Positions 15,602 to 24,928 of a DNA stretch of 64,000 bases are shown piece after piece (position 1 is the stretch's first letter; every line of letters begins with the position of its first letter). The notes under the pieces were generated by a model. That model did not search any database. It was not told the DNA's origin and saw only the letters and a program-made list of their open reading frames with translations. The translations under genes and the position numbers were made by a program. This DNA comes from Cohnella phaseoli (GTDB taxonomy: Bacteria; Bacillota; Bacilli; Paenibacillales; Paenibacillaceae), in assembly GCF_003386235.1 (NCBI RefSeq), contig NZ_QRDZ01000001.1:124001-188000 (forward strand), given 5' to 3'.

Positions 15602-17290
15602 ATGCGCAGAAAGTTAAGCTTTTACAACAAGCTGCTGATTTTTTTCGTCCTGGTCGGCGTCATCCCGCTGCTCATCATCGGATCGATGACGTACGGCTTC
15701 TCGAAGCGCTTTTTTCTCGAACAGTACCGCCAGCAGCTGCACGACAAAGTGGCGGGGGCGGCGGAAAGGTTCGACGCGCTTGCGGAGGAATACGACGGCA
15801 TTATGAATACGATCGGCGAGCTGCCGGAGGTGCGGCAGGCGCTGCTGGGCGGGAACGCCGAGCTGAAGAAAAACGTCGAGCAGCGCATGCACCTGCTGCT
15901 GGCGGGCAAGAAAAACAAAGCGGCTATTTACCTGATCAACGCCGACGGCAGCGCCCGCTATTCGACCCGCGAGCTGCCGTCGATCTACAATCCGGTCAAA
16001 TACCGCGGGTGGGGCATCTTCCGCACCGCCCATGAGGCGGAGGGGGAGATACGGGCTTATCCGCACGCTTACGAAAGCCTTCAGGGCGACAAAGTCGTGC
16101 TCAGCCTCGTGCAAACGGTTCATTCGGCCTCCGGCGAACTGCTCGGCTACCTGATCGTAGATTTTCCCCGATCTTTGATCGCCGATATCGTAAGCGCTTA
16201 CGACGCTCCGTTCGCCATGGATTTCGTCGTGCTGGACGGGCATGCCTACACGGTGATCCATACGAAGCAGCCAGAGCGGGAAGGAACGCTGGAACGGGAT
16301 CCCGCGGAGATCGGGAGCGGAGACCTGCTTCAGGTCGTAGCCTCGAAGAAGCTCGGATTGTCCGTCTACGGCTATTCTCCCGGCGCCATCGTGGAGCAGA
16401 GCATGGGGTTCATTCAGACGCTGTTCGCCGTCGCAGCTGCAGTCAGCTTCGTTATCTGTTTATGGTGTGCCTACAAGCTGTCGAAATACGTATCCAAGCC
16501 GATCTTCGAGCTCGCTCATTCGATGAAACGCATCTCGATGGGCGATCTCGCGGTTCGGATCGAGTCGCGGCGCGTCGACGAATTCGGCATCGTGGCCAGC
16601 GGCTTTAACGCCATGGCGACGCAGATCAAGGATTTGATCGCCAGCGCCAAGGATGAGCAGAGGCGGCTTCGCATCGCCGAGATTAAGGCGCTGCAGGCGC
16701 AGCTGAATCCCCATTTTATCTATAACACGCTCGATCTGATTAAATGGAATGCGAAGATGAACCAGACGAAGGAGATCGGAGGCATCGTCGTGCAGCTTGC
16801 CAGACTGCTGCGGGGGATGATTCATGTGGACGACGAGGAGACGACGCTGGGCGCGGAAATGGAGCTGATCGAGCATTATCTGTACATCCAGCGCATCCGG
16901 TTCGCAGACCGCCTGAGCATGGAGATCCGCATCGACGAAGAGGCGCTGGACGCCACGATTCCCCGTCTCCTGCTTCATCCGCTCGTCGAGAACGCCATCG
17001 TGCACGGCTTCGAGAATAAGGTCGGCAACGTGGATTTGAGCATCGTCTGCCGAAGGAGCGGGGACGAGCTTGAAGTCGAGATCAAGGATAACGGCATCGG
17101 CATGAGCGAGGAGACGTTAGCCGCCATTCGCGGAGGGACGCATCAAGGCGGCATCGGAATCAATAACGTGCATAACCGGATTCGGCTCTATTATGGGGAA
17201 GCCTACGGGCTTGATATCGACAGCGAATCCGGGGTTGGCACTCGCATATCGCTGCGAATTCCGTATCGCCGGAAGGAGGAGACCGCTTGA
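15602..17290 (+). CDS. sensor histidine kinase, YesM type
   Basis: Membrane sensor of 562 residues: TM1 about 11-33, an extracellular sensing region to about 260, TM2 about 265-288, a HAMP segment (SKPIFELAHSMKRISMGDL), the His_kinase core LNPHFIYNTLDLIKW with the phospho-accepting His, and an ATPase domain with N-box HPLVENAIVHG and GIGMSEE. Such kinases pair with AraC-type response regulators and usually control sugar uptake. The next gene overlaps its stop (TTGA), fixing the pair. Its place after the AfuABC/IMPase operon suggests that it senses the transporter's substrate. Confidence 0.9.
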   Translation: MRRKLSFYNKLLIFFVLVGVIPLLIIGSMTYGFSKRFFLEQYRQQLHDKVAGAAERFDALAEEYDGIMNTIGELPEVRQALLGGNAELKKNVEQRMHLLLAGKKNKAAIYLINADGSARYSTRELPSIYNPVKYRGWGIFRTAHEAEGEIRAYPHAYESLQGDKVVLSLVQTVHSASGELLGYLIVDFPRSLIADIVSAYDAPFAMDFVVLDGHAYTVIHTKQPEREGTLERDPAEIGSGDLLQVVASKKLGLSVYGYSPGAIVEQSMGFIQTLFAVAAAVSFVICLWCAYKLSKYVSKPIFELAHSMKRISMGDLAVRIESRRVDEFGIVASGFNAMATQIKDLIASAKDEQRRLRIAEIKALQAQLNPHFIYNTLDLIKWNAKMNQTKEIGGIVVQLARLLRGMIHVDDEETTLGAEMELIEHYLYIQRIRFADRLSMEIRIDEEALDATIPRLLLHPLVENAIVHGFENKVGNVDLSIVCRRSGDELEVEIKDNGIGMSEETLAAIRGGTHQGGIGINNVHNRIRLYYGEAYGLDIDSESGVGTRISLRIPYRRKEETA

Positions 17291-18099
17291 TCAAAATCAT
17301 GGTCGTCGAGGACGAACAGCTGCTGCGCAAAGGCCTGGTCATGACAACGCCGTGGCACGACTACGGCTGCGAGGTGATCGGAGAGGTGGGCGACGGATTG
17401 GAGGGCGCCAGATTGATCGGCAAGCTGCATCCGGACATCGTCATCACCGACATCCGGATGCCGGGCATGGACGGCATCGAGATGATGCGCAAAGTTCGGG
17501 AGACGAGCGACACGGAATTTATTCTAATTACCGGCTTCAGCGACTTCAAATATGCCAAGGCGGCCGTCGATCTCGGGGCGCAGGGCTTTATTCTGAAGCC
17601 GATCGACGATGCGGAGCTGGACGCCGTGCTGGCGAAGACGGTGGAAGCGATCGGCCGGAAGCGGAAATACGACCTGGCGCTGCGAGAGCGCTCGGCGGAA
17701 AGCGTCGGCTTGCCCGGCAAGCTGGCTCCCGTCGGAGGCGCGAAGCCGAACGATCGATATTTGGCCGAGGCGATCGCGTACATCGAGGCGAACCTGGAGC
17801 GCAATTTCTCGCTCCGAAGCATCGCCGACCATCTGCACATCAGCGAAAGCTACTTGAGCAAGCTGTTTAAGAGCAAAACCTCCTATACGTTCCTCGAATT
17901 TTGCACGACCTACAGGATCAAGAAGGCGGCGGAGCTGCTCATGGACGAGCGGAACAAGGTGTACGAGATCGCAGACAAGGTCGGCTACCCCGACTCCCGC
18001 TATTTCAGCACTCTGTTCAAAAAGCAGATCGGTCTGACGCCCACCGAATTTCGCCAATATCACGTTCCCGAAACGGCGGGAACGACCCGAGAGCCGTAA
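17287..18099 (+). CDS. AraC-type response regulator, YesN type
   Basis: Partner of the preceding kinase, 270 residues: receiver domain with acidic pocket VVEDE, phospho-acceptor D55 in VITDIRMPGMDG and the conserved Lys in FILKPID; then a C-terminal AraC double helix-turn-helix (SESYLSKLFKSKTSYTFLEF, VGYPDSRYFSTLFKK). It starts at a TTG overlapping the kinase stop, with GGAAGGAGG just before it. The stop codon falls in a terminator stem. It probably activates the transporter operon. Confidence 0.9.
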   Translation: MIKIMVVEDEQLLRKGLVMTTPWHDYGCEVIGEVGDGLEGARLIGKLHPDIVITDIRMPGMDGIEMMRKVRETSDTEFILITGFSDFKYAKAAVDLGAQGFILKPIDDAELDAVLAKTVEAIGRKRKYDLALRERSAESVGLPGKLAPVGGAKPNDRYLAEAIAYIEANLERNFSLRSIADHLHISESYLSKLFKSKTSYTFLEFCTTYRIKKAAELLMDERNKVYEIADKVGYPDSRYFSTLFKKQIGLTPTEFRQYHVPETAGTTREP

Positions 18100-18124
18100 G
18101 CGGATTCCGCTTGCGGCGCTTTTG
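18093..18124 (+). terminator. terminator after the YesMN-like pair
   Basis: Stem 18093-18104 with 18106-18117 (near-perfect, tiny loop) followed by a short T-rich tail. Confidence 0.6.
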
Positions 18125-18220
18125 TTTGCAGACGACTTTTCCGCAAGAACTATTTTTCAGATGCATCCGTTCGTGTTAGTATACAAGATAAACTGCGAAC
18201 AGGCAGGGGAGGTAACTACA

Positions 18221-19459
18221 TTGCACAATGCTTATTGGCTGCTTAACGTACGTCTGGAGACGGGGCACGAGGTTGAGAGCGGGGCTGTAACGGAGACGAA
18301 AACCGGGTTGTTCCGACTTCGCATCAAGGACGGCAAAATTACGGCTATCGCAAACATGTTGGATGCGGGAGATATCGACGGACTGCCGCAGCTCGACGCT
18401 CGCGGCTTGCTGGCGCTGCCGCCTTTTATCGAGAAGCATTGCCATCTGGACAAAACGCTGCTGGGCGATCGCTGGCGTCCGGTTCGTCCTGCGGCAAGTT
18501 TGTTCGAACGCTTCGAGATCGAGGCTCGCACGCTGCCAACGCTGAGGACAACGATGAAGGAGCGGGCGGAGAAGCTGCTAGAATTGCTTCTTCGAGCCGG
18601 ATCGACGCACATTCGAACGCATGTGGATTTGTATCCGGAGGCGGGGCTGCGTCATCTGGAGGCGTTGCAGGAGGCGCTGGCCTCGTTCGAAGGCAAGCTG
18701 ACGAGCGAGATTGTCGCTTTCCCGCAGCACGGACTTCTGCGTACGCAAAGCGCGGGAATAGTCAGAGAGGCGCTGCGCGGCGGCTGCGGGCTCGTCGGCG
18801 GGGTCGATCCGCATACAGTGGACGGCGATATGGAAAAGTCGCTGCAGACGATGATGGAGCTTGCCGTCGAAGCGAACGCGGACGTCGACCTGCATCTGCA
18901 TGACGGGGGACGCATCGGTCTGGACACGATTCGGAGATTGGCCCAGCTTGCGGACGAAGCGGGCTGGCAGGGCCGGGTTTCAATCAGCCATGCCTTCGCG
19001 CTGGCCGATATGCAAGGCGAGGAAGCGGAAGAAACGGCGCAACTGCTGGCGAACAGCGGCATTGCCATTATTACGAGCGTGCCGCTTGGCCGTGCGATTC
19101 CGCCGGTTCCGTTCCTTCACGACCGCGGTGTACATGTAGCGGTCGGCTGCGACAATATTTTCGATTCGTGGTCGCCGTTCGGCAACGGAGACGTGCTGGA
19201 GCGGGCGGGGCGATTGGCCGAGCGCTTCGGCCGCAAAACGGAACAAGAGCTGGCCGAAGCTTTGGGCTTTATTACGGGGGGAGTCACGCCGCTGGATAAG
19301 GACGGCCAACCAGTTTGGCCGAAGCTCGGGGACGAGGCGAGCTTCGTGTTCGCGGAGGCGAGCTGTTCGGCCGAGACGGTGGCCCGCAGGGCCAAGCGGC
19401 CTGCCGTCATGCATCGGGGAACGATAGTAGCGGGAGCGCTGGAAAGGACGTCTTTATGA
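18221..19459 (+). CDS. cytosine-deaminase-like amidohydrolase, copy 1
   Basis: Cytoplasmic metal-dependent hydrolase of 412 residues in the CodA/N-isopropylammelide branch of the amidohydrolase superfamily. Metal and catalytic landmarks are HCHLDKT, RTHVDLYPE, HLHDGG, ISHAFAL and VGCDNIFDSW, matching the order in E. coli cytosine deaminase. The start is TTG 18221, placed by AGGGGAGGT 7 bp upstream. The substrate is unknown; cyclic amides or pyrimidines are family-typical. The next gene is a paralogue whose ATG overlaps this stop. Confidence 0.8.
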   Translation: MHNAYWLLNVRLETGHEVESGAVTETKTGLFRLRIKDGKITAIANMLDAGDIDGLPQLDARGLLALPPFIEKHCHLDKTLLGDRWRPVRPAASLFERFEIEARTLPTLRTTMKERAEKLLELLLRAGSTHIRTHVDLYPEAGLRHLEALQEALASFEGKLTSEIVAFPQHGLLRTQSAGIVREALRGGCGLVGGVDPHTVDGDMEKSLQTMMELAVEANADVDLHLHDGGRIGLDTIRRLAQLADEAGWQGRVSISHAFALADMQGEEAEETAQLLANSGIAIITSVPLGRAIPPVPFLHDRGVHVAVGCDNIFDSWSPFGNGDVLERAGRLAERFGRKTEQELAEALGFITGGVTPLDKDGQPVWPKLGDEASFVFAEASCSAETVARRAKRPAVMHRGTIVAGALERTSL

Positions 19460-20682
19460 ACAAATCCGTCTATTGGCTTGTGAACGTTTTGCTGGAAACC
19501 GGTTACCGCTACGAGGAAGGCGATATCGTGGGCACGGATGCGCAGCTGCACCATATTCGCATCGAGGACGGGCGAATAGCTTCCGTCGCCTTCGGCGAGC
19601 TTCCCGAGGACGGGCTGCCGCGGCGCGATGCGGCGGGACTGCTGCTGCTGCCCGCTTTTAGAGAAATGCACATCCACATCGACAAGACCTATTACGGCGG
19701 GCCTTGGAAGGCGGTCAGGCCGGCGAACGGCGTATTCGGAAGAATCGAAGAGGAGCGGGAGCTGCTGCCGAAGCTGCTGCCGACCGCACAGCAGCGGGCG
19801 GAGAAAATGCTGGAGATGCTGCTCGGCTTCGGCTCGACGCATGTTCGGACGCACTGCAACATCGATCCGGTCGTCGGGCTGCGGAACATGGAGGCCGCCA
19901 TGCGGGCGCTGGATACGTATTCCGGCAAGCTGTCGCATGAGGTCGTCGCTTTTCCCCAGCACGGTCTGCTTCGCTCCAATGCGGTAGAGCTTGTTCGCGA
20001 AGCGATGCGTCAAGGCGCGACGCATGTCGGCGCAGTAGATCCGGCGACCGTCGACGGCGACATCGATCGCTCGCTGCAGACGGTGATGGACATCGCGATC
20101 GAAGCGGACGCGGGCGTGGATATTCACGTCCACGACGGGGGCGACGCCGGACTCGCGACGATGAAACGAGTTGCCGAGCTGACCGAGCAGGCCGGCTGGC
20201 AGGGCCGAGTGACGGTCAGCCACGCGTTCGCCTTCGCCGGGGATGCTGCGGCCGCCGCCGAACTGGCGGGACGTTTCGCCGAGTTGGGCATCTCGATTAC
20301 GTCTACCGTGCCGTTCGGGGGCTTGATTATGCCGCTGCCGATGATGCATGCCAAGGGCGTCGCCATCGGGCTTGGCAACGATAGCATTACCGACCACTGG
20401 TCGCCGTTCGGCATCGGGGACTGCTTGGAGAAAGCGGGTCGTCTGGCCGAGCTGTACCGGTTTGTGGACGAGCGTTCGCTGGCGCAATCGCTCGGCTATA
20501 TTACCGGGGGCGTAACGCCGCTCGACGCCGAAGGACGCCGCGTCTGGCCGGCACCCGGCGATGCGGCCGACGTTGTGCTTGTACAGGCGAGCTGCTCCGC
20601 GGAAGCGGTGGCGCGGAGAGCGGAGCGCAAAGCGGTGCTGTTCGGAGGAGAGCTAGTGGCCGGGGCGTTGGAGAAGAGATGA
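19456..20682 (+). CDS. cytosine-deaminase-like amidohydrolase, copy 2
   Basis: Paralogue of the preceding gene, 408 residues, and clearly similar along its whole length (YWLVNVLLETGY against YWLLNVRLETGH at the N-termini). It keeps HIHIDKT, RTHCNIDP, HVHDGG, VSHAFAF and LGNDSITDHWSPFG. The notable change is GCDN to GND at the last metal-site block; the Asp is kept. The ATGA overlap means that the pair is translated together, so a heteromer or two related substrates are plausible. Confidence 0.8.
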   Translation: MNKSVYWLVNVLLETGYRYEEGDIVGTDAQLHHIRIEDGRIASVAFGELPEDGLPRRDAAGLLLLPAFREMHIHIDKTYYGGPWKAVRPANGVFGRIEEERELLPKLLPTAQQRAEKMLEMLLGFGSTHVRTHCNIDPVVGLRNMEAAMRALDTYSGKLSHEVVAFPQHGLLRSNAVELVREAMRQGATHVGAVDPATVDGDIDRSLQTVMDIAIEADAGVDIHVHDGGDAGLATMKRVAELTEQAGWQGRVTVSHAFAFAGDAAAAAELAGRFAELGISITSTVPFGGLIMPLPMMHAKGVAIGLGNDSITDHWSPFGIGDCLEKAGRLAELYRFVDERSLAQSLGYITGGVTPLDAEGRRVWPAPGDAADVVLVQASCSAEAVARRAERKAVLFGGELVAGALEKR

Positions 20683-20702
20683 CTCCATGATAGGGAGAAA
20701 TG

Positions 20703-20737
20703 GAAGGGCTTTGCCAGGGCCGGCGGCAAAGCCCTTC
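20703..20737 (+). terminator. hairpin after the amidohydrolase pair
   Basis: A 13-bp perfect stem (GAAGGGCTTTGCC with its complement) but no clean T-run directly after it, so it may be a weak terminator or a 3'-end stabiliser. Confidence 0.5.
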
Positions 20738-21293
20738 TCCGAACGCTTTTGCTTCGCCAGCGGAATAGCGGGTACTCTCTTTCGGCGCGGCCTAAATAAA
20801 TCTACGGAAGCAGATCATTTTCCCTTTGCCGTTTTCAGCCAGCTCCAATGTGCACGACAATGAGTAGTTGGTGTCACACTTAAATTATGCAAGTCGCATA
20901 AGGACTGCTTAAATGTACTTGCACAAGATGCTGCCAGTGACAGGATCGTCGACGAAGTCCTGTCGAATCTTCAGCTTCACTCCCTCGATTTTTCATGCTT
21001 TGATCCGGTCGAGCGCCAAAATCGCAGAGGCGCGCCACATCATCCAAATCCATCATCACCTTGCGCTTTTCAGCATCCCTTGCAGCAGATCAATCCCAAT
21101 CAACACTGACCAACTGGAGAAATTGTGCAAGGTGCCTAATTGAATCACGTACTTTTTAGTCTGGCTATACGATGATGGCAATATCCCGAAAGCCTACAAT
21201 GTAATTATGGACTGTAAGTTGAACAACCTATTTTGAAGCCGACAAAGCGATCCCTATCGGATTGAAATGAGCTTCCTGTTAAGGAGATCGTTA
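20738..21293. other. 556-bp gap with a possible decayed reverse-strand gene end
   Basis: No intact gene is seen. On the reverse strand, about 20915-21040 reads ILALDRIKA, a stop, then KIEGVKLKIRQDFVDD and a final stop. This resembles the tail of a broken protein gene, with a distant WYL-domain-like flavour. This is weak and could be chance. Confidence 0.25.
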
Positions 21294-22496
21294 ATGAAAT
21301 TCAAATCTGCATTTCCGTTATTGCTGCTCAACATGTTTCTCGCGAATTTAAGTATGGGGCTCGTCATTCCGATTTTGCCGGAGCTGCTCGAGCTGTTCGA
21401 AGCCGGAGGACAGGCTGCGGGTTATCTCGTGTCGTGCTTTGGTCTGACGCAGTTTCTATTCTCGCCGATGGCCGGCAATCTGGCCGACCGCTATGGCCGC
21501 AAACCGCTCATTATAGTCGGACTGATTCTGTTCTCGATATCCAACCTGCTGGCCGCTCTAGCTTGGGATATTTCTCTCTTGTTCGTATCGAGGCTGATCG
21601 GCGGAGTCGGTTCGGCCGCGTTAATTCCCGCCATTATCGCGTATGCCGCCGATATTACGACGGACGAACAGCGCGGCAAGGCGATGTCCTGGTCGGGGGC
21701 GGCGATGACGTCGGGCTTTATTATCGGACCGGGAGTCGGCGGGCTGCTGGCCGAACTGGGCCTGAAGACGCCGTTCTATGCATCTGCGACCGTAGGTTTG
21801 CTCGCTATGCTCTGCAGCCTGGCGCTGCTGCCGGAATCGCTTAATCCCGAAATTCGCCGGCTACGACAGCGAATGCAGGAGAAGAAAGCCAATCTGTTTC
21901 GCCAGATCGTGCTGTCCGTACGCTCGCGGTATTTCGTTTTGCTGCTGATCGTGTTCGCGATGACCTTCGGCTTGACGCACTTCGAGGCGATCTTCCCGCT
22001 TTACGTCGTACAAGCTTACGGCTTCAGCACGGGCGAGATCGCGATTTTGCTCACGCTGTGCTCGCTGATCGGCACGGTGAACCAGATCGTGCTGACGGAC
22101 CGGATATGCCGGCGATTCGGCGAGAAGAAAATTATCGGCGCGATGCTGACGCTGTCGGCCGTTACGTTGGCGTGTTTACTGCTATCGGGCAACTATTTTT
22201 ATGTCATGTTCGTCACGATGCTGTTTTTTACGTTCAACAATATTTTGCGTCCGACAATGAATACGCTGCTGTCCAAGGCGGCCGGAGAGGATCAAGGCTT
22301 CGTGGCGGGAATGAACAACGCCTATACGAGCCTCGGTACAATATTCGGTCCGCTGCTGGCCGGAATTCTGTTCGATATTCATCTTGATCTGCCGTATCTG
22401 TTCGGCGCATTCGTGCTGCTGGCAAGCAGTCTCATTCTGGTAAGGCGAATCGGCGGCAAACAGGCCGCATCCGAAGCGATACTTGGGACGAGGTGA
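21294..22496 (+). CDS. MFS multidrug-type efflux transporter
   Basis: Twelve-helix membrane exporter of 400 residues, DHA1 type (Bmr/TetA-like). Motif A is visible after helix 2 (GNLADRYGRKPLI), and a motif-C-like GPGVGGLLAELG follows in helix 5. ATG 21294 has AAGGAG 7 bp upstream; an earlier in-frame ATG at 21267 has none. The sensor kinase gene starts within its stop (GTGA), so exporter and two-component system form one operon. A drug or peptide signal detected by the kinase probably induces it; the substrate is unknown. Confidence 0.85.
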   Translation: MKFKSAFPLLLLNMFLANLSMGLVIPILPELLELFEAGGQAAGYLVSCFGLTQFLFSPMAGNLADRYGRKPLIIVGLILFSISNLLAALAWDISLLFVSRLIGGVGSAALIPAIIAYAADITTDEQRGKAMSWSGAAMTSGFIIGPGVGGLLAELGLKTPFYASATVGLLAMLCSLALLPESLNPEIRRLRQRMQEKKANLFRQIVLSVRSRYFVLLLIVFAMTFGLTHFEAIFPLYVVQAYGFSTGEIAILLTLCSLIGTVNQIVLTDRICRRFGEKKIIGAMLTLSAVTLACLLLSGNYFYVMFVTMLFFTFNNILRPTMNTLLSKAAGEDQGFVAGMNNAYTSLGTIFGPLLAGILFDIHLDLPYLFGAFVLLASSLILVRRIGGKQAASEAILGTR

Positions 22497-24004
22497 GGTT
22501 CGTGTCCATCCGCATCAAGCTGCTGCTCTCCTATACGGGCATGCTGATCGTCAGTCTGCTCGTCGTCGCGCTGACCGCCGGTCTATTCGCAATTACGGCC
22601 ACGGGAGACATTCGCAGCTTTCGCGATTTCTACAAGGTTCACTATCAGCTTAATCCCTTGACGGAACAGGAGGAGTCGATCTTCCTGGAGCTGAAGTATT
22701 TGGCCAAAAACGAACCGGACCGTCTGGAGGACGGCAAGCTGCTGGAGGAGTACGACTTCAAGCTCAAAACGGTGCGGGCCGGTCTCTACGTCCGCCGGGA
22801 AAGCAATCAGGTATTCGAATCGCGCACGTTTAACCAGCCTGAGCTGGAGCACTATTTGCCCGCCTACGATCTGGACAACAACCAGATTCGCAATACGTTT
22901 AACATCGGAGAACGGTTTTACGCCTACGCGAAATTCGATTTTCGGTTTTCCGACGGGGCCAAAGGAGGCGTATTCGTTATTCGCGAGCGCAGCCCGTTCG
23001 GCGAGGTCGTTCGCAAGCTGCTTCCCGTGCTCGTCATTCTGCTTGTCGCCGTCATCGTCGCGGCCAATCTGCTACTGTACCGGTGGATAACTCGCAGCGT
23101 CGTCAAGCCGCTCGAGCTGCTGCGCGGTTCGGCCGAACGGATCAAGGAAGGCCAGCTCCGGCATTCGCTCGACCTGCGCTCGAAGGACGAGATCGGCCAG
23201 CTCAACGAGACGTTCGAAAATATGCGCAAGCGGCTGCTGGAATCGGTAGAGCTCCGGCTGCGGGACGAGGAAAGCCGGAAGGAGCTGATCTCGAACATTT
23301 CGCATGATTTGCGTACGCCGATTACGAATATCAAAGGCTATATCGAGGGCATTCGCGACGGGGTGGCGGATACGCCGGAGAAGATGGACAAGTACGTCAA
23401 CATCATCTATTCAAAAGCGAACGACCTGGACAAGCTCGTCGACGAGCTGTTCCTGTATTCCAAGCTCGACTTGAACCAGGTTCCGTTTCAATTCGAGCAT
23501 GCGGACATTGTCGGTTTTCTCGACGATTGTATCGACGAACAGCGTTACGTGGCCAAGGAGAAGGGCATCGAGCTGGAATGGGACGAGCGTCCGAAGAGCG
23601 CCGTTCCGGTCGTGGCCGATTTCGAGAAGCTGAAACGGGTCGTGCTGAATATGATCGGCAATGCGCAGAAGTTTACGGACAAGCCGTACAAGACGATTCG
23701 CGTTTCCGTTCGGGGGGATTCGAACCAAGTCACCGTGGAAATTCGGGACAACGGCATCGGCATCTCGCCGGAGGACATTCCGCATATTTTCGACCGCTTC
23801 TACCGCGCCGAGAGATCCCGCAATTCCTCGACGGGGGGCAGCGGGCTCGGCTTGGCCATCGCCAGACAAATCGTCGAAGGACATGGCGGCTCTATATGGG
23901 CGAGCAGCGAGCAGGGGGTCGGCACGAGTTTTTATTTTACCTTGAAGCGGCCTACGAATAAGGAGGGAGCGGCAGTCGATGACGACACGCATTCTGATCA
24001 TTGA
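22493..24004 (+). CDS. sensor histidine kinase (HAMP/HisKA/HATPase)
   Basis: Membrane kinase of 503 residues: TM1 about 8-30, an extracellular loop of about 140 residues, TM2 about 178-198, HAMP, dimerisation helix with phospho-accepting H271 in SNISHDLRTP, then ATP-binding boxes DNGIGISPEDIPHIFDRFYR and GGSGLGLAIARQIVEGHGG. The start is GTG 22493, overlapping the MFS stop; GTG 22502 is a possible alternative. It overlaps the response-regulator gene by 26 bp. Likely senses an envelope or drug stress linked to the exporter. Confidence 0.9.
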   Translation: MRFVSIRIKLLLSYTGMLIVSLLVVALTAGLFAITATGDIRSFRDFYKVHYQLNPLTEQEESIFLELKYLAKNEPDRLEDGKLLEEYDFKLKTVRAGLYVRRESNQVFESRTFNQPELEHYLPAYDLDNNQIRNTFNIGERFYAYAKFDFRFSDGAKGGVFVIRERSPFGEVVRKLLPVLVILLVAVIVAANLLLYRWITRSVVKPLELLRGSAERIKEGQLRHSLDLRSKDEIGQLNETFENMRKRLLESVELRLRDEESRKELISNISHDLRTPITNIKGYIEGIRDGVADTPEKMDKYVNIIYSKANDLDKLVDELFLYSKLDLNQVPFQFEHADIVGFLDDCIDEQRYVAKEKGIELEWDERPKSAVPVVADFEKLKRVVLNMIGNAQKFTDKPYKTIRVSVRGDSNQVTVEIRDNGIGISPEDIPHIFDRFYRAERSRNSSTGGSGLGLAIARQIVEGHGGSIWASSEQGVGTSFYFTLKRPTNKEGAAVDDDTHSDH

Positions 24005-24674
24005 AGACGAGACGTCGATCGCCGAGCTGGAGCGGGATTACTTCGAGCTGAACGGCTTTCACGTCGACTTGTGCCACTCGGGGAACGAAGGGCTGCGGCT
24101 CGCTCTGCAAGGCGATTACGCACTCGTTATTGTCGATTTGCAGCTTCCGGGAATGAACGGCTACGAGCTGTGCAATCGCATCCGGCAGGAGAAGGAGGTT
24201 CCGATTCTGGTCGTATCGGCCAAGAAAGAGGAGATCGACAAAATCCGCGCCTTTCATCAGGGAGCCGACGATTACATTACGAAGCCGTTCAGCCCAAGCG
24301 AGCTGGTGGCCAGAGCGAAGGCGCATCTAACTCGCTACGAGCGGCTGATGGGCAAGCGGGAGGCGGCGGCAAACACGGAGCTGCGTTTTCGCGGGCTTGT
24401 TATCGACAAGGCGTCCCGGCGAGTGCAGGTGCGCAATAACGAGGTCGTGTTTACGACCCGCGAGTTCGGTCTGCTGGAATTTCTGGCGAGCCATCCGAAC
24501 CGCGTCTTCAGCAAGGAGGAGCTGTTCGAGCGGATCTGGGGCATGGATTCCAACGGCGACATCGCCACCGTAACGGTGCACATTCGCAGGCTGAGGGAGA
24601 AAATCGAGGTCGATCCGTCCGACCCGCAGTATATCGAGACGGTCTGGGGGGCGGGTTATCGGTTTTCGGTGTAG
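23979..24674 (+). CDS. OmpR/PhoB-family response regulator
   Basis: Regulator of 231 residues: receiver with IIEDE, phospho-acceptor D53 in IVDLQLPGMNG, Thr/Lys switch ADDYITKPF; winged-helix DNA-binding domain at 130-230 (TTREFGLLEFLASHPN, TVTVHIRRLREKIE). AGGAGGG lies before ATG 23979. Two direct repeats just downstream of the gene (24698 and 24720) are candidate binding sites, which would link it to the SLH/ankyrin operon that follows. Confidence 0.92.
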   Translation: MTTRILIIEDETSIAELERDYFELNGFHVDLCHSGNEGLRLALQGDYALVIVDLQLPGMNGYELCNRIRQEKEVPILVVSAKKEEIDKIRAFHQGADDYITKPFSPSELVARAKAHLTRYERLMGKREAAANTELRFRGLVIDKASRRVQVRNNEVVFTTREFGLLEFLASHPNRVFSKEELFERIWGMDSNGDIATVTVHIRRLREKIEVDPSDPQYIETVWGAGYRFSV

Positions 24675-24697
24675 GTGGACATGGACATAGCCGTTTA

Positions 24698-24732
24698 GAA
24701 TTTGTTAATCTTTATTTTCGAATTTGTTAATC
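24698..24732 (+). promoter_or_regulatory. 22-bp-spaced direct repeat, candidate OmpR-type binding site
   Basis: GAATTTGTTAATC occurs exactly at 24698-24710 and 24720-24732. A 22-bp spacing is two helical turns, as OmpR/PhoB-type dimers prefer. It lies right after such a regulator's gene and about 300 bp before the SLH gene. Confidence 0.5.
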
Positions 24733-24928
24733 CCGAGTTTCTAGGCAGTTTAGCTCTCTCCTTTAAGCTTATAGACAAGGCCACAACAAACCGATGGCTA
24801 TAAGTTGAACGGTAGATACGGGGAAGAGAAGATCCCATGAAATGGAGAAAGGAAATGGTTTTGCTGCAAGTTTTGGCTTTGAGTTGCTGACCTATAGAGG
24901 TCTTATCAATCCAAGCAACTCGGAAACA

